Below, piece by piece: positions 37,086 through 46,180 of a DNA stretch of 64,000 nucleotides. Both the position numbers and the translations under genes were made by a program. The notes beneath the pieces are model-generated. The model ran no database searches. It was not told the DNA's origin and saw only the letters and a list, made by a program, of their open reading frames with translations. Position 1 is the first letter of the stretch. Each line of letters opens with the position of its first letter. Source of the DNA: Leptolyngbya sp. BC1307 (GTDB lineage: Bacteria > Cyanobacteriota > Cyanobacteriia > Phormidesmidales > Phormidesmidaceae); NCBI RefSeq assembly GCF_002286735.1, contig NZ_NRTA01000020.1:1-64000 (forward strand), in the 5' to 3' direction.

Positions 37086-38111
37086 TTGTCCGCTCAAGCC
37101 ATTCAGCCCCAACCTGCTAAATCCGAAACGCTGCTAGTTACCGGCATTATCCTAAGCTGCCTGCTGTTGCTAGGTTGCTTTGTCGCCAGCATTGCGCTAG
37201 GCGTTGCCGATATTGGGCCAGCAGCGGTTTATCAGGCCATGGTTGCGCCAAATGGCTCTACCGAGCACTTGATTATTCGCACGGTGCGGGTGCCCAGGTC
37301 GCTGACAGCCCTGCTTGTGGGTTCAGCCGTGGCCACTGCCGGGGCGATTATGCAGGGGCTCACTCGCAATCCGCTGGCCGATCCGGGTATTTTGGGCATT
37401 AATGCGGGGGCTGCTTTTGCTGTGGTACTCGCTGTCTTTTGGCTGAAGGCTGCTTCGCTGAGTGTATATGCCGGGTTTGCGATGGTGGGGGCAGCGATCG
37501 CAGCGATCACCGTCTACAGCTTAGGCTCCCTCGGACGGGGCGGCTTGACTCCCTTAAATCTTACGATTGCAGGCGCGGCACTGACGGCCTTAGTCTCCTC
37601 GCTAACGACAGGCATTCTCATCCTGAGTCAGCGCACTTTAGAAGAAATTCGCTTTTGGTTAGCGGGCTCGGTGGCAGGGCGAGATATGGCGCTGGTGGTG
37701 CAGGTGTTGCCTTATTTGGCAGTGGGATTGTTGTTGGGCTTAGCACTGGGGAAGCAGCTAACGACGCTGAGTTTGGGAGAGGCGATCGCCCAAGGTCTCG
37801 GGCAAAACACACTTTGGACTAAAGGGATTGCGGCGGTGAGCGTGGTTCTGTTGGCGGGCGGGTCGGTGGCGATCGCCGGACCTATCGGGTTCGTCGGCCT
37901 GATTGTCCCCCACATTGTCCGCTTTTGGGCCGGAGCCGACTACCGTTGGATTTTGCCTTATTCGGCAATTGTCGGGGCAATTTTGTTGCTGTTGGCAGAT
38001 ATTGTCGCTAGGCTGATCATTCAACCTCAAGAACTACCGGTAGGCATTATGATGCCGCTGCTGGGTGCGCCGTTTTTTATTCAGCTCACACGTTTACAGG
38101 TGAGGCGCTGA
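37086..38111 (+). CDS. FecCD-family iron-siderophore permease subunit
   Basis: 341 residues, about nine to ten membrane helices, with the conserved [20 protein letters not shown] and [20 protein letters not shown] segments, [19 protein letters not shown]-like region, and the cytoplasmic [16 protein letters not shown] loop that contacts the ATPase. It forms the BtuC-type channel for ferric siderophores. The start is TTG at 37086, since no ATG or GTG lies nearby in frame. It is followed after 1 bp by a second permease gene, and then by the ATPase. Confidence 0.9.
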   Translation: MSAQAIQPQPAKSETLLVTGIILSCLLLLGCFVASIALGVADIGPAAVYQAMVAPNGSTEHLIIRTVRVPRSLTALLVGSAVATAGAIMQGLTRNPLADPGILGINAGAAFAVVLAVFWLKAASLSVYAGFAMVGAAIAAITVYSLGSLGRGGLTPLNLTIAGAALTALVSSLTTGILILSQRTLEEIRFWLAGSVAGRDMALVVQVLPYLAVGLLLGLALGKQLTTLSLGEAIAQGLGQNTLWTKGIAAVSVVLLAGGSVAIAGPIGFVGLIVPHIVRFWAGADYRWILPYSAIVGAILLLLADIVARLIIQPQELPVGIMMPLLGAPFFIQLTRLQVRR

Positions 38112-38112
38112 G

Positions 38113-39186
38113 ATGGACTATCTAACAAAATCATCGGTGACAAAGGAACCCTTTCAGTGGCTGGTGTTTCGCACAGCCCGTCTATCTTTTAGGTTAGATA
38201 GGCGGGTGCCTAAGATTTTGCTGGGCCTGATACTGGCAACGATAGCAGCAATGATTTGGAGCGTTGGCCAAGGTGAATACCCGGTGCCGCCGCTGGATGT
38301 GGTTCGGACAATTCTTGGCCTACCGACGGACAATCCTGACTACGAATTTGTTGTAAATACGCTGCGATTGCCGCGTACGCTGGTGGCTTGGGGGGTAGGG
38401 ATGGCGCTGGCAATCGCAGGCACCCTCACCCAGGGCATCACCCGCAATCCCTTGGCCTCTCCTGGCATCATTGGTGTTAACGCAGGCGCAGCCCTTGCGG
38501 CTGTCACGTTGATTGTTGTTTTTCCTTCAGTTCCGATTGCGATACTTCCTTTAGCAGCCTTTGGCGGAGCGCTGACCGTAGCTATCTTAATTTATCTTTT
38601 AGCGTGGCAAGGCGGTAGCTCTCCGGTACGCTTGATCTTAGTCGGCATTGGCTTTAGCTTGATTGCGGGCGCACTGACGGACATCATGGTCACTTTTGGC
38701 AATATCAATAATGTGAGTCAGGCGCTGGTGTGGCTGGCGGGCAGTGTGTATGGACGAAGTTGGGAACAGGCCATTGCATTCACACCCTGGCTGATTGTTT
38801 TCGGCTTATTATCTTTGTTGTTGAGCCGTGAACTGAATGCGTTGCAGTTGGGGGATGATGTGGCGCGATCGCTCGGCAGTCGGCTGGAATGGCAGCGCGG
38901 CTGGCTACTGCTCAGTGCGGTAGCGCTATCAGGTTCAGCGGTCGCCACCGCAGGCAGCATCGGCTTTGTGGGGCTGATGTCACCGCACATTGCGCGACAG
39001 CTCGTTGGCCCCTCACATGAAGGGCTCGTACCCGTAGCGGCGCTAACGGGTGGGCTGGTTGTCGTCGCCGCTGACCTCATTGGCAGACTGTTGTTTGCCC
39101 CGATTGAGCTGCCCTGTGGAATTGTCACGGCGGTCATTGGTGCGCCTTATTTTCTGTGTCTGTTAGTGCGTGATCGCGGTCTTTGA
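38113..39186 (+). CDS. FecCD-family iron-siderophore permease subunit
   Basis: 357 residues, paralogous to the preceding permease: [40 protein letters not shown], and the coupling loop [19 protein letters not shown] near the C-terminus. ATG 38113 follows the previous stop by 1 bp, so the two are cotranslated and should form a heterodimeric channel. No substrate-binding protein is encoded in this operon. Candidates are at 51232 and 56945. Confidence 0.92.
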   Translation: MDYLTKSSVTKEPFQWLVFRTARLSFRLDRRVPKILLGLILATIAAMIWSVGQGEYPVPPLDVVRTILGLPTDNPDYEFVVNTLRLPRTLVAWGVGMALAIAGTLTQGITRNPLASPGIIGVNAGAALAAVTLIVVFPSVPIAILPLAAFGGALTVAILIYLLAWQGGSSPVRLILVGIGFSLIAGALTDIMVTFGNINNVSQALVWLAGSVYGRSWEQAIAFTPWLIVFGLLSLLLSRELNALQLGDDVARSLGSRLEWQRGWLLLSAVALSGSAVATAGSIGFVGLMSPHIARQLVGPSHEGLVPVAALTGGLVVVAADLIGRLLFAPIELPCGIVTAVIGAPYFLCLLVRDRGL

Positions 39187-39241
39187 CCCATGCTCAGTTC
39201 TGCAGACGAGCCTGTAGTCGTACAAGTAGACTGTAGTCCCA

Positions 39242-40108
39242 ATGAATTACTTTGATTATAGCGCTTACCCTATGCACCCAATAGATATGCCCAACCCTGT
39301 TAGTGCCGTTGCCCTGACTACCCGTCAGCTCACGTTGGCCTATGATCGCAGCGTAATTATTACCGATCTTAGTCTTGCTATTCCCGCTGGCAAAGTGACA
39401 GTGCTAGTAGGGCCAAATGGCTGCGGCAAATCTACCCTGCTCAAAGGCTTAGGAAGATTGCTCAAGCCCAAACATGGCGTTGTCTATCTAGATGGCACGT
39501 CGATTTTCAAGCTGCCTACTAAAGCGGTCGCCAAGCAAATGGGACTGTTGCCACAAGGGCCATCTGCTCCCGAAGGATTGACTGTAAGAGAGTTAGTAGC
39601 TCAGGGGCGCTATCCTCATCAGGGTTGGTTACAGCAGTGGAGTGAGGAAGATGAACAACAGGTCGAGAGTGCGATCGCCATTACCGCACTCCAAGATTTA
39701 TCCGAGCGGCCGGTAGATAGCCTTTCGGGCGGGCAGCGTCAACGAGCCTGGATTGCTATGACCCTGGCTCAAAACACTCAGATTCTCCTATTAGATGAAC
39801 CCACGACCTTTCTCGATTTAGCCCATCAAATTGAAGTATTAGATTTACTTTACGATCTCAATCAGCAAGAAAGACGAACAATTGTTATTGTGCTACACGA
39901 ACTCAATCACGCCTGTCGGTACGCAGATCATCTGGTCGCGATGAAAGCTGGGCAAGTGTTCGCGCAAGGGACACCTCGCGCGGTTATGACCGAAGCACTG
40001 GTGAAAGAAGTCTTTGACTTGGACTGTCGAATCATTGATGATCCGGTTGCAGGGACGCCGCTGTGTATTCCAATTGGACGCAAGGTGGCAATAGGTACCG
40101 CCACATGA
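39242..40108 (+). CDS. Iron-siderophore ABC transporter ATPase (FecE/FhuC type)
   Basis: 288 residues with Walker [16 protein letters not shown] (~57-70), Q-loop [20 protein letters not shown] region, signature [13 protein letters not shown], Walker [17 protein letters not shown] and H-loop [15 protein letters not shown]. This matches FecE/FhuC closely. It energises the permease pair just upstream (55 bp gap). ATG 39242 is used; M at 39290 is an alternative. An MITE copy starts 49 bp after the stop. Confidence 0.93.
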   Translation: MNYFDYSAYPMHPIDMPNPVSAVALTTRQLTLAYDRSVIITDLSLAIPAGKVTVLVGPNGCGKSTLLKGLGRLLKPKHGVVYLDGTSIFKLPTKAVAKQMGLLPQGPSAPEGLTVRELVAQGRYPHQGWLQQWSEEDEQQVESAIAITALQDLSERPVDSLSGGQRQRAWIAMTLAQNTQILLLDEPTTFLDLAHQIEVLDLLYDLNQQERRTIVIVLHELNHACRYADHLVAMKAGQVFAQGTPRAVMTEALVKEVFDLDCRIIDDPVAGTPLCIPIGRKVAIGTAT

Positions 40109-40157
40109 TGAATTTTGAAGCCTGCATATTAAGTACATAGGCATAGCCCTCTAAAGG

Positions 40158-40286
40158 GGCGTGGTTCAAGCGAGGATAACACTTTGGATTGGAAATTAAA
40201 ACCTCAAAGTCCGGCTAAATAGACTTCTGAAGGATCTATCCCTGACTCAGACTGTCACGCTGGCGGAACCTGGGTTGAACCATGCC
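40158..40286 (+). mobile_element. 129-bp MITE-like repeat, copy A
   Basis: Begins GGCGTGGTTCAAGCGAGG and ends GGGTTGAACCATGCC, with termini that are inverted copies of each other (GGCRTGGTTCAA) and an inner pair AGGGTAACAC/GTGTCACCCT in the best copy, so the transcript could fold into a long hairpin. Nearly identical to 56716-56844 and to the left-truncated copy at 47219-47324. It has no coding capacity. Its right end is exactly where the entA-like remnant stops. Confidence 0.8.
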
Positions 40287-40448
40287 CGGGCTTGCACTTG
40301 AGAATGCCGGCCACATTCACCAGCCCCGCAATAGATCCCAGACTTTGTTCAATATGTTGAATTTGCTTGTCTACCGCCAGAGCGTCACTGACATCGACCT
40401 CGTAGGGATTAAATCGCTGCGGGCTCAGATCTGCTTTTACGGATGCTA

Positions 40449-41591
40449 TACTCTAGACGTCTAAGATATGGACATTTTCAAAGGACTGAAAGTTCAGAGA
40501 CAACAACGTCTCTAGCGACTGTTGATGGGTGCTGTTCGCCTGTTGAATACAGGCGTCAATCGCCGCCTTAAAATCGTCGAATTCAGCGTAATACTTAGAG
40601 TATAGGCATTCGTTTCTGACAAACTTCCACAGTCGCTCAATCACATTCAAGTGCGGTGAGTAGGACGGTAGATACAGCAACTCGATGTTGAGCGCGGCGG
40701 CGAGGGCAAAGACGAGCCGACACTTCTGATAGCGGGCGTTGTCTAAGACCACTGTAATCGGCATATTCAGATTCAGCGCGGCTAGTTTGACCAGCATCAG
40801 GCAGATGCTCTCGGCATTGATATAGCTCTCATTGGTGACGGTAATCACCTCATGAGTAATGGCATTGACGGCACCTAAGACGTTGAAGCGCTTACGGCCT
40901 GACGGCGAGGCTATAAAGATGCGCGTAAAGCACCAGAGAAAACCCAGGTAAGCCCGGTGGACAAAATGGGCAGCATCGATAAAAAAAGGGCACGTTCTCC
41001 CGCTCGTGCTTCAGCGATGCGCGGTTCAAGTTCATCCCTGCGAAACTGCTCCTGCTCTGAGATCTTCTCGGGGGTCGCGGCTTTTCCAGGTAGGTAGCCG
41101 ACTTTTCGCGACTGCATCCCGATGCGCTTAAGAAAGGCTTTGATTTGGGTCGGGCTGCGCTTGATCCCGGTCAAGCGTTCGATCTCTGCTTGGGCTTCAG
41201 CGGCTGTTCGGGGCGGATGGGCTTCAAAGTGAGCTTTGAGACTCGCAATATGGGCGTTGAGCTGGCTCGATTGGCCTTTGTAGTGCAGTTGCTTGAGCGC
41301 TTCTATGCCGCCTTCCTCGTACTGCCGCAAGTAAGTCACTAACGTCGTTCTACTCTGGATGCGGCACAACTGCCGAATTTGATGATGAGGCAATCCCTGG
41401 CTTTTGAGATAGAGCACCTCCATTTTGCGTTGCACTTGCGGATGCGGGTGATGGTAGCGCTCGTAGTCAAGCGCTGCTATCGCTGCGTCGCTGAACTCTA
41501 GATTGATCATGACCGCGTTATAGGCTATGCACGACTCACTTTATTTCACCACAACAATCCTGAATAGTTCAACCCTTAACCGTCGGCAGTA
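40449..41591 (-). mobile_element. IS630-family insertion sequence in the entA-like gene
   Basis: 1143 bp flanked by the TA duplication expected for IS630/Tc1 elements (40447-40448 and 41592-41593). Terminal repeats are TACTCTAGACGTCTAAG and, on the other strand, TACTGCCGACGGTTAAG. Deleting the element plus one TA restores the host reading frame, which confirms the boundaries. Confidence 0.85.
40453..41510 (-). CDS. IS630-family transposase, probably made by -1 frameshifting
   Basis: The first frame (41510-40911) has the helix-turn-helix part (YERYHHPHPQVQRKMEVLYL, LPHHQIRQLCRI) and a linker. The DDE core continues in the -1 frame as IDAAHFVHRAYLGFLW, RKRFNVLGAVNA, VVLDNARYQKC and YLPSYSPHLNVIERLWKFV, ending at 40453. 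The frames overlap at T_TTT_TTA on the coding strand (seven T's, + strand about 40981-40987), a classical slippery site. Several IS630 elements are expressed by such programmed frameshifting. Without it the transposase would be dead. Confidence 0.8.
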
Positions 41592-41732
41592 TATCTTGTC
41601 TGATTGAATGTCGAAGCCTGCAACCGTCGCGCCAGCCAGCACCAGCGATCGCGCCACGGCTGCACCAATTCCCTGAGCGGCCCCTATGACCACAATAAGC
41701 TTGTCAGCAAAATTAAAAGACTGCATCTTCTT

Positions 41733-42068
41733 TTACTCGTCGTCCCTCGCAATAGGCCAACCGAGCTGGGCTCGGCTTTCAGTAATCATATCGCTCAGCA
41801 ACCGCCGCAGTGATAGCACGCCCCTCGCCGGTTCTGGAAAGTCAATTCGCAAAGACTGCACGTTGTTGTAACCCCTGACCTCAATATTCATTCCAGCCGC
41901 ATCTAAGTGGATAAGGCTGGCTTGCTCTGCCCAGTCGATAGCGGCGGTGGCCCGAGCGCAGGCGAGGATGTCTTTAAGATGATCCTGGTTCAAATGTCGG
42001 GCGATGGCGGCCAGTAGTTTATCGCTCAGCGGCGCGCCATCCCGCTGGCGGGTGGGCTCAGAATTCAC
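41733..42068 (-). CDS. DUF2470-domain protein
   Basis: 111 residues. The core LAAIARHLNQDHLKDILACA followed by LIHLDAAGMNIEV and DFPEPARGVLSLRRLL is the DUF2470 domain, which often occurs C-terminal to split-barrel flavin/heme proteins (HugZ-like) and in iron-related loci. Here it stands alone. It lies between the MFS permease gene (49 bp upstream on this strand) and the entA-like remnant (6 bp downstream), so it belonged to a receptor-MFS-DUF2470-entA operon. Function in siderophore handling is an inference. Confidence 0.8.
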   Translation of the reverse strand: MNSEPTRQRDGAPLSDKLLAAIARHLNQDHLKDILACARATAAIDWAEQASLIHLDAAGMNIEVRGYNNVQSLRIDFPEPARGVLSLRRLLSDMITESRAQLGWPIARDDE

Positions 42069-42117
42069 TTGCGGTTACCCTCATAGTCTTGTTGTGCTTG
42101 TTGTTTCCTAATCTTGT

Positions 42118-43401
42118 TTAGCGCTCGATTCCAGGCAGCGGGGTGGGCTCGCAGATGACTTTGGTCGCTAGCCAGGCACCTGCCAGGCAGACGACAAAGC
42201 CAATGATAAAGACGCCGGTATAGCCGAGCGCTGCGGCAATGAAGCCACTCAGGGCGGGCACCCCCACCTGATGTCCCAGCACGTAGACCGACGACTGCAA
42301 GGTGTAGTCGCTGCCTGCTGTCTCAGGACGGCTTTTGTCCATCATCACGGTGAATAGCGCGGTGCTAGCGACGCTGCGGGCAAAGACTTCACCCGTGCTG
42401 ACAGCATAGAGAATGAGCGGATCGCGGATGCCAATGGCAGGCAAGGTGAGCGCAGCCACGGCGATCGCCTGCAACAGCCCAAATAAAATCAGCGATCGCT
42501 GCCGCCCCAAGGGTTGAATAAACCCGCCCGCCAGCAGGGAACCGATAATGGCCGCTGATGAGCCGACAATGCCTGTCATCCAACCAATGTCGGCCATCGA
42601 AAGGCCGAGATCTACCAGCAGAGGCCGAAACATGGTCGCGGCCATACTGCTACCGGTCGCATAGATCAAGATAAAAAACAGCCAGATTAACGCCTGCGGT
42701 TGTCGCCCAAAGCTCAGCAGTGTCTCAAAATAGTTAGAGACTGGTGAACTGTTGCTAAAAGTGCGATTTATCCGCATCCTGCTGGCGGGTCTCTCCGCTT
42801 CCCGATACCAGAGCAACGGCAGCAGCGCCAGCAAAACGCCGCCCGCCAGAAACCACACGCTCACCTGCCAGCCTAGCTGATTCAAAACCAGGAGCATTAC
42901 CCCACCGCCCAAAAGCCCTCCCACCGCCCGTGCTGCGCTCTGAATGCCGTTTCCCCAGCCACGCTCGTGGGGAGCCAGCAGCCTGACGGCGATCGCATCG
43001 GTGGCAATGTCCTGAGTAGCGGCCATCGTCACAACCAGGAACACGCCCGAGAACAACAGCCCCTCATTGCCTTGGAAGGTGTCAATAGAAGCGCAGGCAA
43101 TGAGTGTGAGGGCCAGGAGAAACTGAGTGACGACAATCCAGGACTTGTAATGGCCCCATTTTCTCGAACCATAGCGATCAACCAGGGGAGCCCAGAGAAA
43201 CTTTAAGATCCAGGGCAATGTCAGCAGCCCCATCAGGCCAATAACTTGCAGCGATGCGCCCTGCTGTCGCAAGAAAATAGGCAAGGCTTGAAAGAAAAAA
43301 GCAGCCGGTAAAAACTGAGACGTGTAGAGACTGCCCAGCAGCACAAATTTGGTGCGAGGTCGAAGGTGCGCTTGCGCTTTTGATGGAGCCTGGGGAATCA
43401 T
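42118..43401 (-). CDS. MFS permease, RhtX/FptX (AmpG-like) siderophore transporter type
   Basis: About 427 residues from ATG 43401 (MIPQAPSKAQAH); an in-frame ATG at 43512 would overlap the receptor gene by 53 bp. About twelve helices are seen. Conserved parts: LPIFLRQQGASLQVIGLMGL, LPWILKFLWAPLVDRYGSRK, AATQDIATDAIAVRLL, RGWGNGIQSAARAVGGLLGG and DYTLQSSVYVLGHQVG. The AmpG-like DxxAV(R) pattern is typical of the RhtX/FptX group, which moves intact siderophores across the inner membrane after TonB-dependent entry. Position directly after a TonB-dependent receptor supports the same role. Confidence 0.85.
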   Translation of the reverse strand: MIPQAPSKAQAHLRPRTKFVLLGSLYTSQFLPAAFFFQALPIFLRQQGASLQVIGLMGLLTLPWILKFLWAPLVDRYGSRKWGHYKSWIVVTQFLLALTLIACASIDTFQGNEGLLFSGVFLVVTMAATQDIATDAIAVRLLAPHERGWGNGIQSAARAVGGLLGGGVMLLVLNQLGWQVSVWFLAGGVLLALLPLLWYREAERPASRMRINRTFSNSSPVSNYFETLLSFGRQPQALIWLFFILIYATGSSMAATMFRPLLVDLGLSMADIGWMTGIVGSSAAIIGSLLAGGFIQPLGRQRSLILFGLLQAIAVAALTLPAIGIRDPLILYAVSTGEVFARSVASTALFTVMMDKSRPETAGSDYTLQSSVYVLGHQVGVPALSGFIAAALGYTGVFIIGFVVCLAGAWLATKVICEPTPLPGIER

Positions 43402-43459
43402 GAGCGAAGAGGGGATAAGTTTTTTATGGGGCTTTTCTGGCCCATCTTGAGAACTCTCT

Positions 43460-46057
43460 TTAGAATTTGTAGCTGATAGAGCCCAGCACTGTAAAAGGCT
43501 CTCCAGGTTCAATGCCTCGGGTGCGAGTACGCGGTGAGCCCTCGATGAAATTCACGTCGAACAGGTTCTGAAAATTGAGGCCAAACCGCCAACTGTCTCG
43601 CTGATAAGAAACAGCCGCATTGGTCAGAAAGTAGCTGCCTAGATCAAAGCTGTTCTGCAAGTCGCCCTGGCGATCGCCCACCCAATTAACGCCTAATCCA
43701 AAGCCCAGCCCTGCAAAATCACCCGACTGAATTTCGTATTTTGTCCACAGGCTGGCACTGTGCTCAGGTACTCCCGGCAGGCGGTTGCCGGTTTCAAAGC
43801 GATTGTCCGCTGCGATCGCCGCGTCAATATAGGCATACGAGGCGATCAGATTCCATCCAGGTGAAAGTTCACCGACCACATCCAGCTCAATTCCCTGACT
43901 CTGCTGCTCTCCGGTCGCCACCGAAAATCGAGGATCGCTTGGGTCAGCGGTGGCGACATTTCGTTTAGTAAGATTGAAGTAAGCCAGTGTTGCGAGCAGG
44001 CGGCGATCCAACAGTTCCGTTTTGATACCCACTTCAAACCCTTCTCCCGCTTCAGGTTCTAGTGGCTCACCCTCGACCGTTAAAGCCGCGCTGGGATAGA
44101 ACGAGCGAGAATAGTTGGCATACAGAGAGAGATTTTCAGCAGGCTGATAGATCAACCCTACTCTCGGACTGAACGCATCTTCACTGCGATCTGTCTCAAT
44201 TGTTCTACCGCCACGGATCGTGGTTGTTGTTTGGTTAACTGTTTCGTAATTAAAGCCCGCCACCAGGATGAGATTGTCTAACAGCGAAATTTGATCTTGC
44301 GCATAGAGTTGCAGACTGCTGGTGCCGATACTCTCCTGGCTAGTGGGAGTATCGCCTCGCTCGGGCCTGGGCAGCGCGCCATAGATCGGGTCGAAAATGT
44401 TGAGCGGGGTGCGCTGCGCAAAGTCCGTGAAAGAATCTGAGTATAGTCGGTAGCGAGCTAGATCCAAGCCTAAGAGCAGGGTGTGGTCAATTGAACCGGT
44501 GGAAAATTCACCGACGACATTAGTTTGCAGGGCTAGCGTTTCATTGCTGACGGTTTGCTCTGCAAAGACACGATTGAGATCACCTGTGGCCTCGTTAAGC
44601 CCGCCAATGAACGGAAAACTCAGAGTGGCGCTAATGTCGTCAATTTTAGAGAGATAGCGAAGCGCATTGCGAATTGTCCAACTATCGCTGACGCGATGTT
44701 CTAGATCGTAGCCAATGCTGACAAACTCACTGTCGATGGTGTCGTCGGGTTCACCCAAGATGCGACTACGAGGAATATCGGCCACTTCATCACCCAAAGC
44801 GACCAGTCCGGGGTCAAGGGGGCGCTGATCGTTTAGATACTCTAATTGAAGATTGAGATCGGTGCGATCGCCCAGCTTCCAGGCCAACGCAGGCGCAACG
44901 AAAAACCGATCAGCCGCCCCCTCAAAATCTCGAAAACTGTCATCTCGCTGATACAGAGCGTTGAGGCGATAGAGCGCCCGACCGTCTTCGGTAAGCGGCC
45001 CAGAGATGTCTACCTGCGGTCGTACTAGCCCGCGACTGTCCGTTTGGAGGGCCACTTCATAAAAGGGGCTATCCAATGGCCGCTTAGAGACCACATTCAC
45101 CGCCCCGCCCGGTTCAATCTGGCCAAATAAAATTGAACTGGGGCCTCTCAATACTTCAATGCGCTCAATATTGGCAATTTCTGGGAAGCCCTGTCCGGCG
45201 GCGTCTCCGTTGTCGTTAGGACTATACAGGCGAAAGCCATCCCGAAATATCGAGGCCCCTTCAAATCCTCGCAGGCTCACCTGAAAGCCTCTGCCTTCAG
45301 TCGAATTGACCGCGACCCCGCTGACATTGCGCAACGCCTCTCCCAGATCGGTAACCTGCTGATCTTCCAGCACCTGCTGAGGAATCACCTGAATGGCGGC
45401 AGGCGTATCCAAAATAGGCGTATCGGTACGGGTGGCGGTATTGGCTGCCGGGACGAAGTAGCCCTCTTCTATTGCCTGATCGCCGGTGACAACAAGCTGG
45501 AGTGAGTCGTTGGGCAGCGCGCTGTCAGGAGCGGCGGGGTCACCCACAACTGTCCGAATGGTCAACCTAGTCGCATCCGCAGCAAATGCCAGAGTCGGGG
45601 GCGCATCAACGCCCGTAATCGCAATCCGTACCTGATTATCAGGCCGGTTCGTAATTTCCACCAGCGCAATTCCGCCCGTGGGGGTGCTGGCAAAAAAGCT
45701 GTCGTCTGCTGACAGACTGAGCAGGGCGTTAGGGATATCTGCGATCGCCGCATTCCCGATCACAGCGGTTACCGGTTCAGCTAATTCACCCGCCGTTTCC
45801 AGCCGCAGCGTCAATCCTTCTGGGGTTTCCTCCAATCGGACACCGGTGATTTCGATCAGCTCAGTGGGGTCGAGCTGAGATAGCCAGCTATCCGCTGCTG
45901 CCTCGGTCGCTAGCGAGTTCGCCGTCACGGCTGCTTTTTCCAGGAAGGGCTCACGAGCGATCGCCCCCTGCCCCGTCAACAGCCACAAACCCACTATCAA
46001 TGGAGCTGACCAACCCTCCCACCTCATCCACGTCACAATCATGCCTACTCTCATCAC
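43460..46057 (-). CDS. TonB-dependent siderophore receptor with AMIN domain
   Basis: 865 residues. A signal peptide (MRWEGWSAPLIVGLWLLTGQ) is followed by an AMIN domain (~60-180: ITGVRLEETPEGLTLRLETA), a TonB-box-like LQLVVTG, and the plug (TPAAIQVIPQQVLEDQQVTD, then IERIEVLRGPSSILFGQIEP, GGAVNVVSKRPL). The 22-strand barrel ends in GSISYKF with the terminal Phe. The plug is of the FhuA/FpvA ferric-siderophore class. The AMIN domain at the N-terminus is typical of cyanobacterial receptors. It is the first gene of an operon with the MFS permease, DUF2470 and entA-like remnant, and lies 123 bp after an AraC regulator with a direct-repeat operator candidate between. Confidence 0.92.
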   Translation of the reverse strand: MMRVGMIVTWMRWEGWSAPLIVGLWLLTGQGAIAREPFLEKAAVTANSLATEAAADSWLSQLDPTELIEITGVRLEETPEGLTLRLETAGELAEPVTAVIGNAAIADIPNALLSLSADDSFFASTPTGGIALVEITNRPDNQVRIAITGVDAPPTLAFAADATRLTIRTVVGDPAAPDSALPNDSLQLVVTGDQAIEEGYFVPAANTATRTDTPILDTPAAIQVIPQQVLEDQQVTDLGEALRNVSGVAVNSTEGRGFQVSLRGFEGASIFRDGFRLYSPNDNGDAAGQGFPEIANIERIEVLRGPSSILFGQIEPGGAVNVVSKRPLDSPFYEVALQTDSRGLVRPQVDISGPLTEDGRALYRLNALYQRDDSFRDFEGAADRFFVAPALAWKLGDRTDLNLQLEYLNDQRPLDPGLVALGDEVADIPRSRILGEPDDTIDSEFVSIGYDLEHRVSDSWTIRNALRYLSKIDDISATLSFPFIGGLNEATGDLNRVFAEQTVSNETLALQTNVVGEFSTGSIDHTLLLGLDLARYRLYSDSFTDFAQRTPLNIFDPIYGALPRPERGDTPTSQESIGTSSLQLYAQDQISLLDNLILVAGFNYETVNQTTTTIRGGRTIETDRSEDAFSPRVGLIYQPAENLSLYANYSRSFYPSAALTVEGEPLEPEAGEGFEVGIKTELLDRRLLATLAYFNLTKRNVATADPSDPRFSVATGEQQSQGIELDVVGELSPGWNLIASYAYIDAAIAADNRFETGNRLPGVPEHSASLWTKYEIQSGDFAGLGFGLGVNWVGDRQGDLQNSFDLGSYFLTNAAVSYQRDSWRFGLNFQNLFDVNFIEGSPRTRTRGIEPGEPFTVLGSISYKF

Positions 46058-46132
46058 ACTAAATGGGAAAAATTCTTAATAACTTCATTGCGTTGATGAT
46101 AGTGGTCTGGCCTTACGCTTTTCTTTGTTAGC

Positions 46133-46163
46133 CGGACTTTTTTTCTGTCTCAAACGGACTTTT
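46133..46163 (-). promoter_or_regulatory. Direct repeat, candidate AraC-type operator 1
   Basis: On the minus strand AAAAGTCCG occurs twice with a 22-bp period (+ strand CGGACTTTT at 46133-46141 and 46155-46163), 76 bp upstream of the receptor start and just after the AraC gene stop. Similar pairs precede the other two receptors. Confidence 0.55.
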
Positions 46164-46180
46164 CGGTTTGCAACTGGGCG

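Larger units (their letters stand above)
40287..41726 (-). pseudogene. entA/dhbA-like 2,3-dihydro-2,3-dihydroxybenzoate dehydrogenase, split and truncated
   Basis: From ATG 41726 the product reads MQSFNFADKLIVVIGAAQGI and GAAVARSLVLAGATVAGFDI, the Rossmann GxxxGIG start of a short-chain dehydrogenase, and stops at an IS630 element (40449-41591). Removing the IS and one TA restores the frame at 40448: KIASVKADLSPQRF, YEVDVSDALAVDKQIQ, and GLVNVAGILK, the signature of DHB dehydrogenases. The sequence then meets the MITE at 40286, and the remaining ~150 residues with the catalytic YxxxK are missing. Enzymes of this type make the catechol of enterobactin/bacillibactin-like siderophores. It is dead and is the only biosynthetic trace here. 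Confidence 0.75.

Noticed and set aside
41541-41726. A short intact SDR protein of 61 residues
   Set aside because: It is only the first ~45 codons of the entA-like gene plus readthrough into IS630. The rest of the gene resumes on the other side of the element.
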